A stretch of DNA of 64,000 bases from Exiguobacterium acetylicum. Lineage in GTDB: Bacteria > Bacillota > Bacilli > Exiguobacteriales > Exiguobacteriaceae. The stretch covers positions 832,001 through 896,000 of the forward strand of contig NZ_CP081878.1 of the NCBI RefSeq assembly GCF_022170825.1, read 5' to 3'. A program made the position numbers and the translations under genes. Position 1 is the stretch's first letter; the number at the start of each line of letters is the position of its first letter. This document shows positions 19,755 to 28,952 of the stretch, piece by piece. The notes under the pieces are model-generated. The model was given only the letters and a program-made list of their open reading frames with translations. It had not been told where the DNA came from and made no database searches.

Positions 19755-19806
19755 AAAAAGCCAAGCTAGACTCGTCGATTTTTTCAGACGGTCGGCTTGG
19801 CTTTTT
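19755..19806. terminator. Bidirectional terminator
   Basis: AAAAAGCCAAGC at 19755-19766 pairs perfectly with GCTTGGCTTTTT at 19795-19806. The long interior could fold further. It separates the HAD gene from the convergent transporter gene. Confidence 0.8.
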
Positions 19807-19836
19807 TGGTGGTTAAAAAAATCAATCAAGATGCAC

Positions 19837-20895
19837 TTACTCAAAATCGAGTCGATATGGTTCTGCACTCATCCATGGACGGAACTTCCGGAATAGCAGA
19901 TGGAACAATAAACAGAGAATGACAGGCAGGACGATGAACAGCCCAAGAACGAATGTCATATTAAATAATGTCCAGCCACCTGACATCAGATGTAACGCAT
20001 TGATTGGACCGATTAAACCAGACATTCCAAATCCAGCACTAAACGGTGTACCTTGAACACCGAGCATACCTGCTAATGCACCGAGGATAGCGGCGCTACA
20101 CATGACAGGTAAAATCATCAATGGATTTCGGATGAAGTTCGCCATCTGGATTTTAGGAGAACCTAGAAAATGAGCAATCGACGTTCCGCGTGAATTTGCT
20201 TGCCAACCGGCAATCGCAAGACCAAATCCAGCGGCACAGACACCTAGATTGGCAGCTCCGGCAGCAACACCCGATAAACTGATCGCTGTTGCAATGCCGA
20301 CCGTCGAAAGCGGAGAAACGATGAGAACAGAAAAGGCGACGGCAATCAGAATACCCATCAAGACGGGTTGAAGTACCGTAAAGTCTGAGATGATATGTCC
20401 GATTGCGGTTGTAATCCGCGTGACGAACGGATACGTCAAGACGCCGATTGCACCGGCACCGACAATCAAAATCGTTGGCATGACAAGCACCGTATACGTC
20501 TTGAAACGTTCACCGATCAATAAGACGATTGCCGTCGCAACAGCTGCCGTCAGACCAGCATTGATGACGTCTCCCGTACCGACGAAGACGAACGTCGCAT
20601 CTGCACGAGTCGCAACGCCTGATCCAACGACCGTCGCGAGTCCAATCGACGTGGTGGCGATTGGTGTCACTTTAAATTGCATGGCTACGGCTACACCAAT
20701 CACCATCGGTAAAAGACGCATCGCAAGTGTCGTTGCGTCCAAAACGTGTTGGGCGCCAGAAACGTATGGTAATAATGCTTTAGCAAGTTCACCGAGCAAT
20801 GCACCCGGGATAAGAGCAACGAGGATGCCGATACTAAGTCCGTTTAACACATGAACTGCAAATTGACGGGGCTCGCGCAAAATAGATGAATCCAT
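19837..20895 (-). CDS. PfoR-type PTS EIIC-like membrane transporter
   Basis: Polytopic membrane protein of 352 residues with 9-10 hydrophobic helices. It resembles the EIIC_2/PfoR group (COG3641): features include the Gly/Ala-rich SIGLATVVGSGVATRADATF, GTGDVINAGLTAAVATAIV, SPLSTVGIATAISLSGVAAG and GSPKIQMANFIRNP. These proteins are annotated as sugar PTS permeases, but EIIA and EIIB domains are absent here and no PTS genes adjoin. It may work with components encoded elsewhere or be a non-PTS transporter. The ATG follows AAGGAGAGG. It has its own upstream promoter. Confidence 0.8.
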   Translation of the reverse strand: MDSSILREPRQFAVHVLNGLSIGILVALIPGALLGELAKALLPYVSGAQHVLDATTLAMRLLPMVIGVAVAMQFKVTPIATTSIGLATVVGSGVATRADATFVFVGTGDVINAGLTAAVATAIVLLIGERFKTYTVLVMPTILIVGAGAIGVLTYPFVTRITTAIGHIISDFTVLQPVLMGILIAVAFSVLIVSPLSTVGIATAISLSGVAAGAANLGVCAAGFGLAIAGWQANSRGTSIAHFLGSPKIQMANFIRNPLMILPVMCSAAILGALAGMLGVQGTPFSAGFGMSGLIGPINALHLMSGGWTLFNMTFVLGLFIVLPVILCLLFHLLFRKFRPWMSAEPYRLDFE

Positions 20896-20958
20896 ACAAA
20901 TCCTCTCCTTATGTAACGCTTTTGTGCATAACAGTATAAAAGTTATGAATTGTGTTTT

Positions 20959-20987
20959 ATCTTACGGCAAGAAAAGAGAGGCGTCAA
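20959..20987 (-). promoter_or_regulatory. SigA-type promoter of the PfoR-like gene
   Basis: On the minus strand TTGACG (20982-20987) and TAAGAT (20959-20964) are separated by 17 bases, about 65 bases upstream of the start codon. Good -35, moderate -10. Confidence 0.55.
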
Positions 20988-21083
20988 GAAAAAGTTGGAA
21001 AATTCCAAATAAGCAAAGGATTCGTCTTTCAGAAACGGAATTGTTACAGTGAAGAAGTACATTGAATGAGGAGGTCATGAATC

Positions 21084-22079
21084 ATGTCAGAACAACGTAT
21101 CGTATTAGCAGCACGACCAAACGGAAAACCAACAGGGGAAACATTCCGTTATGAATCATTTGAGCTAGGAGAATTACAAGAGGGGCAAGTAGCGCTGGAG
21201 TCACTCTATATCTCGGTCGATCCATATATGCGGGGACGTATGAATGATGCACGCTCTTATTCGCAACCGTTTGAGATTGATGAACCGATTCACGGAGGAG
21301 TCGTGGCGCGTGTCATCGAGTCTAAAAGTGAGATACTTGAATCAGGTGATGTTGTTGTCGGGATGCTTGATTGGGCGACGAAAGCAGTCGTCGACGCGAA
21401 AAGTGTCCGTAAAATCGATGAGCAGATCGCACCGATTTCAACGGCGCTCGGTGTTTTAGGAATGACAGGGATGACAGCATACTTCGGATTGCTTGATATC
21501 GGTAATCCACAACCAGGGGAAACGGTCGTCGTATCGGCAGCAGCAGGGGCTGTTGGTTCGATCGTCGGTCAAATTGCGAAGATCAAGGGGGCACGAGTCG
21601 TCGGAATTGCAGGAAGTGATGAAAAGTTACAGCACTTAAAATCAGATCTTGGCTTTGATGAAGTCATCAACTATAAAACAGAAGACATTCGGGAAGCTTT
21701 AGACCGGACATGTCCAGACGGAATCGATGTCTACTTCGAAAACGTTGGTGGTGAGATTGGTGATGCCGTGCTTGATCGCCTTAATCCATTTGCTCGGGTA
21801 CCAGTTTGCGGTGCGATTTCAGGTTATAACGCACAAGAGGACATCGGTCCACGCGTTCAGTCTAAATTAATTATTGCGCGTGCACGCATGCAAGGCTTCT
21901 TAGTCGGTGACTATGGCAAACGTTTCAAAGAGGCAGCGGAGCAACTAGGACAATGGGTCAGTGAAGGTAAATTGCAATACGAAGAAACGATTTTTGAAGG
22001 ATTTGATCGCGTACCAGATGCTTTCCTCGGACTGTTTGATGGATCAAATACAGGAAAACTATTAGTAAAAGTCAAATAA
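21084..22079 (+). CDS. Medium-chain NADP-dependent oxidoreductase (YfmJ/CurA-like)
   Basis: Zinc-free MDR-family reductase of 331 residues. The N-terminal catalytic domain has RPNGKPTGETFRYE and YISVDPYMRGRM. The Rossmann domain has VVVSAAAGAVGSIVGQIAK, then VVGIAGSDEK, and DVYFENVGGEIGDAVL is typical of the leukotriene B4 12-hydroxydehydrogenase / curcumin reductase group. These enzymes reduce alpha,beta-unsaturated carbonyls. The physiological substrate is unknown. GAGGAGG precedes the ATG. Monocistronic, bounded by a strong hairpin. Confidence 0.9.
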   Translation: MSEQRIVLAARPNGKPTGETFRYESFELGELQEGQVALESLYISVDPYMRGRMNDARSYSQPFEIDEPIHGGVVARVIESKSEILESGDVVVGMLDWATKAVVDAKSVRKIDEQIAPISTALGVLGMTGMTAYFGLLDIGNPQPGETVVVSAAAGAVGSIVGQIAKIKGARVVGIAGSDEKLQHLKSDLGFDEVINYKTEDIREALDRTCPDGIDVYFENVGGEIGDAVLDRLNPFARVPVCGAISGYNAQEDIGPRVQSKLIIARARMQGFLVGDYGKRFKEAAEQLGQWVSEGKLQYEETIFEGFDRVPDAFLGLFDGSNTGKLLVKVK

Positions 22080-22084
22080 ATATG

Positions 22085-22122
22085 CCAAAAGAGGTTGCGG
22101 AAAATTCCGCAACCTCTTTTGG
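22085..22122. terminator. Strong bidirectional terminator
   Basis: An 18-bp perfect stem (22085-22102 with 22105-22122) containing AAAA and TTTT runs at its base. It lies 6 bases after the MDR reductase stop and 13 bases beyond the stop of the convergent small ORF. Confidence 0.85.
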
Positions 22123-22135
22123 TATGGCTAAACAT

Positions 22136-22300
22136 TCACGACTCTTTGCGATCGCGCTCAAGTTCTTCTGGGTCAGGATCCGGATGTTGTGTCTCTGCTG
22201 GTTTGATCCCAGGATCGGATGTCTCTGCTGGATCAGGGTCGGGGTGAAGACCGACATCTGCTTTTTCATCTGGTAGTTCATTATTTTTTTCATTTAACAT
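22136..22300 (-). CDS. Acidic 54-residue protein with an internal HPDPDP repeat
   Basis: Not recognised. The protein is soluble, rich in Asp, Glu and Pro, and contains HPDPDPAE and HPDPDPEE in a near-duplicate arrangement with PAET between them. It has no hydrophobic segment and ends RDRKES, so it is likely disordered. The ATG at 22298-22300 has AAGGAG about 10 bases upstream. It is convergent with the MDR reductase gene, and they share a terminator. Acidic Pro-rich small proteins of this kind are common in Bacillales and have no known role. Confidence 0.6.
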   Translation of the reverse strand: MLNEKNNELPDEKADVGLHPDPDPAETSDPGIKPAETQHPDPDPEELERDRKES

Positions 22301-22481
22301 GTTCCGTCATCTCCTTTTATCAGTACGTAATAATGTTTCCCCGTTTTTTGATTCCAAAACAATACGAGTGTAAGGCATCTATTTTCGAATGGATATGGAT
22401 GACTTCCACGAACAAGAAAGCGAAACTTGTCGATTTCCTAGGAAATACAGGTTGACTGAAATGGAATGTAAGGAAAATCCA

Positions 22482-22510
22482 AAAAAGCTTCATGAAGTCT
22501 TTACAAAAAC
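22482..22510 (+). promoter_or_regulatory. Upstream motif shared by the two polysaccharide transcription units, copy 1
   Basis: AAAGCTTCAT, six bases, then TTTACAAAAAC. Copy 2 at 28773-28797 has the same two blocks separated by four bases. The copy here also contains the palindrome CTTCATGAAG. A further block GGAATGTAAGG (22463-22473) recurs as GGAAATGTAAGG after copy 2. It lies about 80 bases upstream of the first glycosyltransferase. The rest of 22301-22587 has no gene. It looks like a regulator site or transcribed leader element. Confidence 0.45.
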
Positions 22511-22587
22511 CTTGCAAGTCCTTCAAGTAGCCTTTGAACTGCTTCCGTAGACTAAGAAAGAGTTGAAAAGAGGAAGGGTGTTTACGT

Positions 22588-25212
22588 GTGAGCGATCAAA
22601 AATGGAAACGACAAATCATGCAACAACTAAACTGGGTTCGCGAAGAGAAAAAGCGGCTTGGAAACGAAACGACAGCAAGTAAAGAAGCGCTGGGAAAACT
22701 TCGTCAGCTGGACGTCTTGCGTATTCCAACGGTTCAACCTTCAAAAAACACGACGACACGTTATCGACAAAATAGCCAAAGATCATTACTAGAACAGGTA
22801 GATGTGTCGCGGATCCCTGTGAGGACGACAACACGTTACTATGATAAACGCCCAATCGAGATGGCTATCGTCTGTTCGGAATTCATGTATGCCTATTATG
22901 AAGACGCTGTTCATCTCCATTACGTCAATACGAATACATTCGAAGAAGTGTTCGAACGCGAAATCGATCTCTTTTTAGTCGTCTCTTCTTGGAAAGGATT
23001 ACGTGGTGACGATTGGAAGGGGGTCGCAACACCGAACTCGAAAAAACGCCAACGATTACTTTCGATGATGCAAGAAGTCAAAGCTAAAGGGATACCAGTC
23101 GTCTTTCAATCAACAGAGGATCCGAGCAACCATGAACGTTTTCAAGATGTGGCGCAAGCTGCTGATTACGTATTGACTTCGGATGAAGCGATGATTCCTG
23201 AATATCGCGTGTTATGTGGGCACGACCGAATCATGTCGATGCCATTCGGTGTCAATCCACTTATTCATAATCCAGTTGGAGCAACACGTAGTCGGAAAAA
23301 AGGTGTTTTGTTTGCCGGTAGCTGGATGGCGAAATATCCTGATCGTGTCAAGGATACGGAGATGTTGTTTGATGGTGTGATGCAGTCGACGCATGAACTC
23401 GATATCGTAGATCGGAATTATCATCTTGATTTACCAGCCTATCAGTTTCCAGAACGTTATCAATCACGGGTTGCTCCAGCGATTCCGTATGATGCGCTAC
23501 AACAAGTCAGTAAATGTTATGACTGGGTCTTGAACCTGAATAGCATCAAATATAGTAAAACAATGTGTGCCCGACGTGTCTATGAATCGCAAGCACTCGG
23601 AAATTTGATCCTGTCGAATTATAGCATCGCAGTGAATAATGAATTTCCGAATATCTTTACGGTTCACGATGCACAGGAAGCAACAGCAATTTTAGAACGG
23701 ACATCACAAGAAGACATCGAACGGTTACGGGCAGAAGGACTTCGCGCTGTCATGACCAATCACACGGTCTTCGAACGGATTGATCAGATTTTAGCCTTCA
23801 TCGGACAAGTGGCTACGACACAGAAACGTCGTTTGCTCGTTGTCGTCGATAGAGACGGAGAAGACCTTCAACAGACGATTGACGGTCAAAGTCTTACCCC
23901 AGACGAGATCATCTCAGCGGATGCATTGACGGAACAAGTCTATAATCAAGCCGACCTTGTCGCATTTATGGATGGACAGGAATCATACGGAGAATATTAT
24001 TTAGAGGATCTCGTTAATGGCTTTAAATATAGTGATGCAAGCATCGTCCGAAAAGGGAGTCAACATCCATATCAACTTCTCGAAGAAAGCGGAAGTCGAA
24101 ATGGTGCCATCGTCTGGCGAGCAGATATTTCCTATGACATGTTCCGAGTAGGAGAACTGAGTGGGAAGACGCTCCTACTTGATACGTTTGAATGGAATGA
24201 GCAAGCGGTAATTCCGATTGATCCATCGCCACAATTGTCCGTCGTCGTGCCAATCTATAATAACGGCAAGCATCTCACGTATAAATGTTTTGCAAGTTTG
24301 AAACGAATGGATCGATTCACGGAATCTGAGATTCTACTCGTGGATGATGGATCGACGGATTTAGCGACGCGTCAAGCCGTAGAACGTCTTGCTCGACGAC
24401 ATGAGAACGTCAGAACCTATTTCTTCGAGACTGGAGGAAGTGGCAGCGCCTCACGTCCGCGTAATAAAGGGGTGGAAATGGCTCGAGCTGAATATGTGAC
24501 TTTTCTTGATCCGGATAACGAGGTGCTCAGTGATCGTTATGCCTTGTTGCTTGATGAACTAGAAAAAGATTCAACACTTGATTTTGCTGTCGGGCATATG
24601 AAAAAACTCGCGGAAAAGACGAGTATCATCGCTCTTCCGACGATCCGTAAACAAGGACGAATGGTGTGTGAAGATCCGAAAGCCTTCTTGTTGAAACATC
24701 GTTTTGCTGTCCAAAGCATTCAAGCACTTGTCGTACGTCGTACGTTCCTTCTTGAACATCAATTGGAGCAAGTCGTTGGTGCGGTCGGTCAGGACTCGCT
24801 GTTCTTCCAAGAACTGATGCTACGTGCAGAGCGTGTCTTACTCGTCAATCGAGTCATTCATTATTATTATGCAGCAGTGGCAGGGTCGACGGTTAATGCA
24901 TTGACGGTGAAATTCTTCGAACGAAGTGTCGTCCGGGAACGGGCACGGTCGGAAAAATTCGCTCGATACGGTGTATTGGAAGAATATAAAAAGACACGAT
25001 TCGAGCACTTCTTTGAACATTGGTACCTCGTCAAGTTGCGCTACTGCAGTGATAAGGATTTCGCACCGAGTGTTGCCTTGTTGCGCACGATCATCGGTTT
25101 CTATGAACCGATTACGATAACGAATCCGTTGATCCGCCAATTCATGGACCTTGCGGATCAACAAAAGACGGACCGGCTTCAACATCTATTACTCGAGGAG
25201 GTGCAGAAATGA
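22588..25212 (+). CDS. Two-domain glycosyltransferase (CgeB-like plus GT2)
   Basis: Large cytosolic glycosyltransferase of 874 residues. Residues 1-85 are unusual and contain a near-repeat, QLDVLRIP and QVDVSRIP, each followed by TTTRY. Residues about 90-410 resemble the CgeB/DUF3880-type glycosyltransferase fold, with RRVYESQALGNLILSNYS near its end. From about residue 550 a GT2 domain follows, with LSVVVPIYNN, DDGS at 586-589 and LDPDN near 641 as nucleotide-sugar and metal sites. Two domains suggest two sugar additions, perhaps polymerisation. The start is GTG 22588 with GGAAGGGTG upstream. It overlaps the next gene by 4 bases. Confidence 0.85.
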   Translation: MSDQKWKRQIMQQLNWVREEKKRLGNETTASKEALGKLRQLDVLRIPTVQPSKNTTTRYRQNSQRSLLEQVDVSRIPVRTTTRYYDKRPIEMAIVCSEFMYAYYEDAVHLHYVNTNTFEEVFEREIDLFLVVSSWKGLRGDDWKGVATPNSKKRQRLLSMMQEVKAKGIPVVFQSTEDPSNHERFQDVAQAADYVLTSDEAMIPEYRVLCGHDRIMSMPFGVNPLIHNPVGATRSRKKGVLFAGSWMAKYPDRVKDTEMLFDGVMQSTHELDIVDRNYHLDLPAYQFPERYQSRVAPAIPYDALQQVSKCYDWVLNLNSIKYSKTMCARRVYESQALGNLILSNYSIAVNNEFPNIFTVHDAQEATAILERTSQEDIERLRAEGLRAVMTNHTVFERIDQILAFIGQVATTQKRRLLVVVDRDGEDLQQTIDGQSLTPDEIISADALTEQVYNQADLVAFMDGQESYGEYYLEDLVNGFKYSDASIVRKGSQHPYQLLEESGSRNGAIVWRADISYDMFRVGELSGKTLLLDTFEWNEQAVIPIDPSPQLSVVVPIYNNGKHLTYKCFASLKRMDRFTESEILLVDDGSTDLATRQAVERLARRHENVRTYFFETGGSGSASRPRNKGVEMARAEYVTFLDPDNEVLSDRYALLLDELEKDSTLDFAVGHMKKLAEKTSIIALPTIRKQGRMVCEDPKAFLLKHRFAVQSIQALVVRRTFLLEHQLEQVVGAVGQDSLFFQELMLRAERVLLVNRVIHYYYAAVAGSTVNALTVKFFERSVVRERARSEKFARYGVLEEYKKTRFEHFFEHWYLVKLRYCSDKDFAPSVALLRTIIGFYEPITITNPLIRQFMDLADQQKTDRLQHLLLEEVQK

Positions 25213-26213
25213 CGGCATCAATCAAAACAGCACGACCAAAAGACGAAATCCGAGCTGCTTACTACGATCAGTTAGGTGGCGCTTTTGGTAAAAGAGTACG
25301 CGCCCGTGTGCACTGGATCGTGCGCCAAGCGAAAGGTGAGCGAATTTTAGATATCGGTTGTTCTGGTGGCGTCGTTCCGATTTTACTCGGACGAGAAGGG
25401 AAACATGTCGTCGGAATCGACGTGCTACCGGAAGCAATCATTGAAGCGAAACAAGCGTTGCTCGAGGAACCAGCGTCTGTAAAAGCAAAGGTCGAGTTGG
25501 TTGAAGCGAATCTCATGACCTATTCGACAGAAACACGATTTGATACCGTCTTGATGACTGAGGTACTTGAACATATAGGAGAACCGGAACGATTCATTGC
25601 TCGCGCCGTTTCCTTCATCGAGCCGGAAGGACGCCTCGTCATTACCGTCCCGTTTGGCGTCAATGATTATGCGGATCATAAACGGACGTATTATTTAAAT
25701 CGTTTACTTGAGCAATTGACACCGTTTGGAAAGGTCGAGACGGTGGAGCGAATCGATAAATGGCTTGGAATTACGATTCAAGTATACAGAGAACCTAAAG
25801 CTGCTCGATCGATTCAGCCATCGGAAGTCGAATGGTTGGAGAAGGCGTTTGAAGAAGTGGAACGATTGCATCTTGCAACCATCATTGACTTAAAACGTAA
25901 ACAGCAACATCTGGAGCGGAAAGTTCACAGTTTAGAGGAGCAGACAAATCAATTAGAAGACGCGCAAGCGGAAGTCCTCCTCCGTGAACAGCAACTAAAG
26001 GAACAACTAGAGCAAACTAAAGTGCTCGAAGAACAATATATGGTATTGCTCGATCGATTCGAAGGGTCACTGGTATCAAATCTAGAATTGCTGGAGGCGA
26101 ATGCATCATGGAAATCAAAATACCGCTCTCTCGCGCGGTCAAAACTCGGAAAAATCGTCGTTCGCTACTGGAAGTTCCGGCGCCAGCTCAAGCAACGCCG
26201 GAGTCGTCGATGA
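25209..26213 (+). CDS. SAM methyltransferase with long coiled coil and basic tail
   Basis: Class I methyltransferase of 334 residues. Residues 44-150 form the SAM-binding Rossmann part, with RILDIGCSGG (45-54), VVGIDV and TEVLEHIGEPERF. Residues about 203-295 are a strongly predicted coiled coil (for example RKQQHLERKVHSLEEQTNQL). Residues 300-334 are basic and amphipathic, ending KFRRQLKQRRSRR, and could bind membrane. This layout resembles WbdD, which caps O-antigen chains and uses a coiled coil as a ruler, but there is no kinase domain. It lies in an ABC-exported polysaccharide operon and overlaps both neighbours by 4 bases. Confidence 0.85.
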   Translation: MTASIKTARPKDEIRAAYYDQLGGAFGKRVRARVHWIVRQAKGERILDIGCSGGVVPILLGREGKHVVGIDVLPEAIIEAKQALLEEPASVKAKVELVEANLMTYSTETRFDTVLMTEVLEHIGEPERFIARAVSFIEPEGRLVITVPFGVNDYADHKRTYYLNRLLEQLTPFGKVETVERIDKWLGITIQVYREPKAARSIQPSEVEWLEKAFEEVERLHLATIIDLKRKQQHLERKVHSLEEQTNQLEDAQAEVLLREQQLKEQLEQTKVLEEQYMVLLDRFEGSLVSNLELLEANASWKSKYRSLARSKLGKIVVRYWKFRRQLKQRRSRR

Positions 26214-27424
26214 ACGTTCTCATGATTTGCCAGAATTTCTATCCAGAAATCGGTAGTGCTGCGAATCGGATGAAAAACATCTTCAAACGAATCGAGCAGG
26301 CAGGCAGTGACGTCCACGTGCTAACATCAGAACCGCTTTATCCAACGGCAGAACTTTATACGGACTCGATGTTTTGGGATGAACCGAGTCTTGATACAGC
26401 ACATGTGACACGTATTCAACCGCGAGACGTGCGAGCGACGACGAACCTCTGGCGACGTCTACGTTTATTCGTCGAACAGTTCGTACTCGCTGTCCAAGAA
26501 GTGCGTCATGACTCGAATACGTATGCTTATATTTATGCGACGACTCCGTCGATTTTCATGGGGCTCGTTGGTGTCGTCGCAAAACACGTCAAACGGGCAC
26601 CTTTGATTTTGGATGTACGTGATTTATGGCCAGAATCACTGATTGGTGTCGGAATTACGAAGTCACGGTTATTACTCACACCACTTTACTGGCTTGAAAA
26701 GTGGATGTACCGACAGGCAGATCAATTGGTCATCAACAGTGAAGGATTTCGGTCATATATCGAAGGTCGTGGTATTGCTCCGGAAAAAATTCATTACATC
26801 CCAAACTCGATCGAGGAGAACGAATGGTTGATCAAGCGTCGTAAAGTATCGGACCAAGTCCGTGTCGTCTATACAGGGAACATCGGACTCGCACAAGATG
26901 TCTTCTTGTTGCTTGACGTTGCAGAAGCACTTCAAAAGGAACAAGATATCTGTTTTCAAGTCGTCGGTTACGGTTACCATAAGCAGACGTTTGAGAAGCT
27001 AGTTAAGGAGCGTGGATTGACAAATATCGAGTTCCTTGACGCGATGCCGCGCTGGGATGCATTAAAACAACTCGCGAAGAGCGACATTGCGTTTGCGACC
27101 CTTGTCGAAAGTACAGCATTCGATACGGTCACACCTGGAAAAATCATCGACTATATGGCGATGGGATGCGCGATTGTTGGAGCGGTATCGGGGCATGCTG
27201 CGCATGTCATCGAAGAAGCCGGAGCCGGTTACGTCTCCGTTCAGCGTAAAAAAGAGGAAATCGTCGATCATATCCTCGAGCTATCTCGAAATCCGGAAAA
27301 ACGTGCAGCGATGGGACGAGCCGGAGTGGCTTATGTTCAAGAACATTTTGACTGGGAACAAAATGAACAGCGTCTCTTTGCGGCGATCCAACAAACACGA
27401 TCACAAGTGGAGGTGGCGAAATGA
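26210..27424 (+). CDS. GT4-family glycosyltransferase (WbuB-like)
   Basis: Glycosyltransferase of 404 residues with two Rossmann-like domains (GT-B). MNVLMICQNFYPEIGSAANR opens the acceptor domain, LILDVRDLWPESL is a motif common in GT4 enzymes such as WbuB, and VVYTGNIGLAQD starts the donor domain. The EX7E-type region is in FDTVTPGKIIDYMAMG. Substrates cannot be assigned. I chose ATG 26210, which overlaps the preceding stop (ATGA), with GGAG upstream. The frame is open further upstream, but that part lies inside the methyltransferase gene. It overlaps the next gene by 4 bases. Confidence 0.87.
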   Translation: MNVLMICQNFYPEIGSAANRMKNIFKRIEQAGSDVHVLTSEPLYPTAELYTDSMFWDEPSLDTAHVTRIQPRDVRATTNLWRRLRLFVEQFVLAVQEVRHDSNTYAYIYATTPSIFMGLVGVVAKHVKRAPLILDVRDLWPESLIGVGITKSRLLLTPLYWLEKWMYRQADQLVINSEGFRSYIEGRGIAPEKIHYIPNSIEENEWLIKRRKVSDQVRVVYTGNIGLAQDVFLLLDVAEALQKEQDICFQVVGYGYHKQTFEKLVKERGLTNIEFLDAMPRWDALKQLAKSDIAFATLVESTAFDTVTPGKIIDYMAMGCAIVGAVSGHAAHVIEEAGAGYVSVQRKKEEIVDHILELSRNPEKRAAMGRAGVAYVQEHFDWEQNEQRLFAAIQQTRSQVEVAK

Positions 27425-28674
27425 AGCGAATCGGCATGTTCGTCTGGAATACGTTTACGAACGATGCGCGGGTATTACGAGAATGTACGGCACTCGTCGA
27501 AGCAGGACATCGTGTTGATTTATATTGCTTAAATGACGGAACATTGCCCGGAATTGAGTATCCGGTATCTGGATTTCGCGTCATTCGAATCAACCGGACG
27601 CCACCTCTTGCGAAGGGATTGCCATTCTTTCGAAAACGAAAGAAACTAACGCTCGCTGTCGGATTACTCGGCGCACTTGTCGCACCCTGGTTGATTCCAT
27701 TTGGACTTGTACTTTTTTTGTTGATGCGAAGCCGTTTTGTCCGTTACGCCTTGTACAATAGTTTCGGAATTCTACGCATGACGCGTGCTGCGCGGAAACA
27801 TCAGTATGACGTCATGCATGCGAATGATGTGAATACGTTACCGCAAGCGATTGGTGCGTCACGTGGTGCGGCAATCGTCTATGACTCACATGAAGTCCAG
27901 ACCGATCGAACGGGATATGGAAGCATGCAGGGGAAACTAGAACGTTGGTTACTTCGATTCGTTGATCGGACGATCGTTGAAAACGATACACGTGCCGATT
28001 ATCACCTGAAGTTATACGGAACACGACCATCCGTCTTGCACAATTATCCGTTTTATCAACCGGACGTTCCGCAACCACGCCCGTTACGACAAGAATTAAA
28101 ACTCGTCGAGAATGAACCGATTCTGCTATATCAGGGAGGAATCCAGGAAGGACGCGGATTGGAACGTTTAGTTGAAGCGATGCCATATATCGAACGAGGG
28201 ACACTCGTATTCGTCGGAGATGGTAAGTTAAAAGGAAAACTGATGCAACTTGCTTCACAATCAACGGAAAAATCACGTATTCGATTCGTCGGGAAAGTCC
28301 CGCTTGCCGAATTACCAAGTTATACGGCAGCGGCGACTGTCGGCTTCCAAGTCCTCCAGAACGTCTGTTTCAATCATTATTCTGCTTCTTCGAATAAACT
28401 GTTTGAATACATGGCAGCATTAACGCCTGTCGTCGCAGCCGATTTGCCAGAAATCCGTCAGGTCGTCGAAACAGAAGGGGTTGGTTTGATTGTCGATGTC
28501 GAATCACCGCAAAGCATCGCCGAGGCAGTCAACCGTCTAGTGAAGGATGAGAGCCTGCAACGAGCGATGCAGGAACGCGCAATCATAGCAAGGAGACAAT
28601 ACAACTGGGAGCAAGAAAAAGGACGACTTCTTGCTGTCTACGACTCAATTTTTATGGAATCTAGGACAAAATAA
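27421..28674 (+). CDS. GT4-family glycosyltransferase
   Basis: Glycosyltransferase of 417 residues of the GT-B fold. The acceptor domain starts with RIGMFVWNTFTNDARVLRE, and there is a hydrophobic segment about 70-100 (LLGALVAPWLIPFGLVLFLL) that may contact the membrane. The donor domain shows ILLYQGGIQEGRGLERLVEA, a nucleotide-sugar-binding start, and SSNKLFEYMAALTPVVA. It is the last gene of the first polysaccharide transcription unit, since a terminator follows. Sugar specificity is unknown. Confidence 0.86.
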   Translation: MKRIGMFVWNTFTNDARVLRECTALVEAGHRVDLYCLNDGTLPGIEYPVSGFRVIRINRTPPLAKGLPFFRKRKKLTLAVGLLGALVAPWLIPFGLVLFLLMRSRFVRYALYNSFGILRMTRAARKHQYDVMHANDVNTLPQAIGASRGAAIVYDSHEVQTDRTGYGSMQGKLERWLLRFVDRTIVENDTRADYHLKLYGTRPSVLHNYPFYQPDVPQPRPLRQELKLVENEPILLYQGGIQEGRGLERLVEAMPYIERGTLVFVGDGKLKGKLMQLASQSTEKSRIRFVGKVPLAELPSYTAAATVGFQVLQNVCFNHYSASSNKLFEYMAALTPVVAADLPEIRQVVETEGVGLIVDVESPQSIAEAVNRLVKDESLQRAMQERAIIARRQYNWEQEKGRLLAVYDSIFMESRTK

Positions 28675-28685
28675 GAAAAATAGTC

Positions 28686-28745
28686 AACGACTCGAAGGGA
28701 AATCCACGTGCAATAAAGGCGGATTTCTGACGAGTCGTTTTGTTT
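28686..28745 (+). terminator. Terminator between the two polysaccharide units
   Basis: AACGACTCG at 28686-28694 pairs with CGAGTCGTT at 28731-28739, with an inner GAAATCC/GGATTTC stem (28699-28705, 28721-28727) and a T-rich tail. The outer arms share GACGAGTC with the inverted repeats after hemW. Confidence 0.7.
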
Positions 28746-28772
28746 TAGCAAAACCGACATGAAGGATTCGCG

Positions 28773-28797
28773 AAAGCTTCATAAGATTTACAAAAAC
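28773..28797 (+). promoter_or_regulatory. Upstream motif shared by the two polysaccharide transcription units, copy 2
   Basis: AAAGCTTCAT, four bases, then TTTACAAAAAC. Both blocks equal those at 22484-22510. The block GGAAATGTAAGG follows at 28811-28822. The motif lies about 155 bases before the dehydrogenase gene, inside the gene-free stretch 28675-28952, which otherwise holds only a terminator. Confidence 0.45.
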
Positions 28798-28952
28798 AAT
28801 AGAAAACACTGGAAATGTAAGGTCTGTGAAGAATGGTTTAAGAGATGGTTAGAAGTATTGGAAAGCAAAGGAAATGTCGTTATGGTCTAGGTACAGCCAA
28901 GCCACAGACCGTTCGTTGGCTAGTATGACTAACTCGATGGAGGAATGACAAA

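Noticed and set aside
22219-22455. 78-residue plus-strand ORF before the polysaccharide locus
   Set aside because: No ribosome site, and it overlaps the more convincing minus-strand acidic protein and the intergenic motif region.
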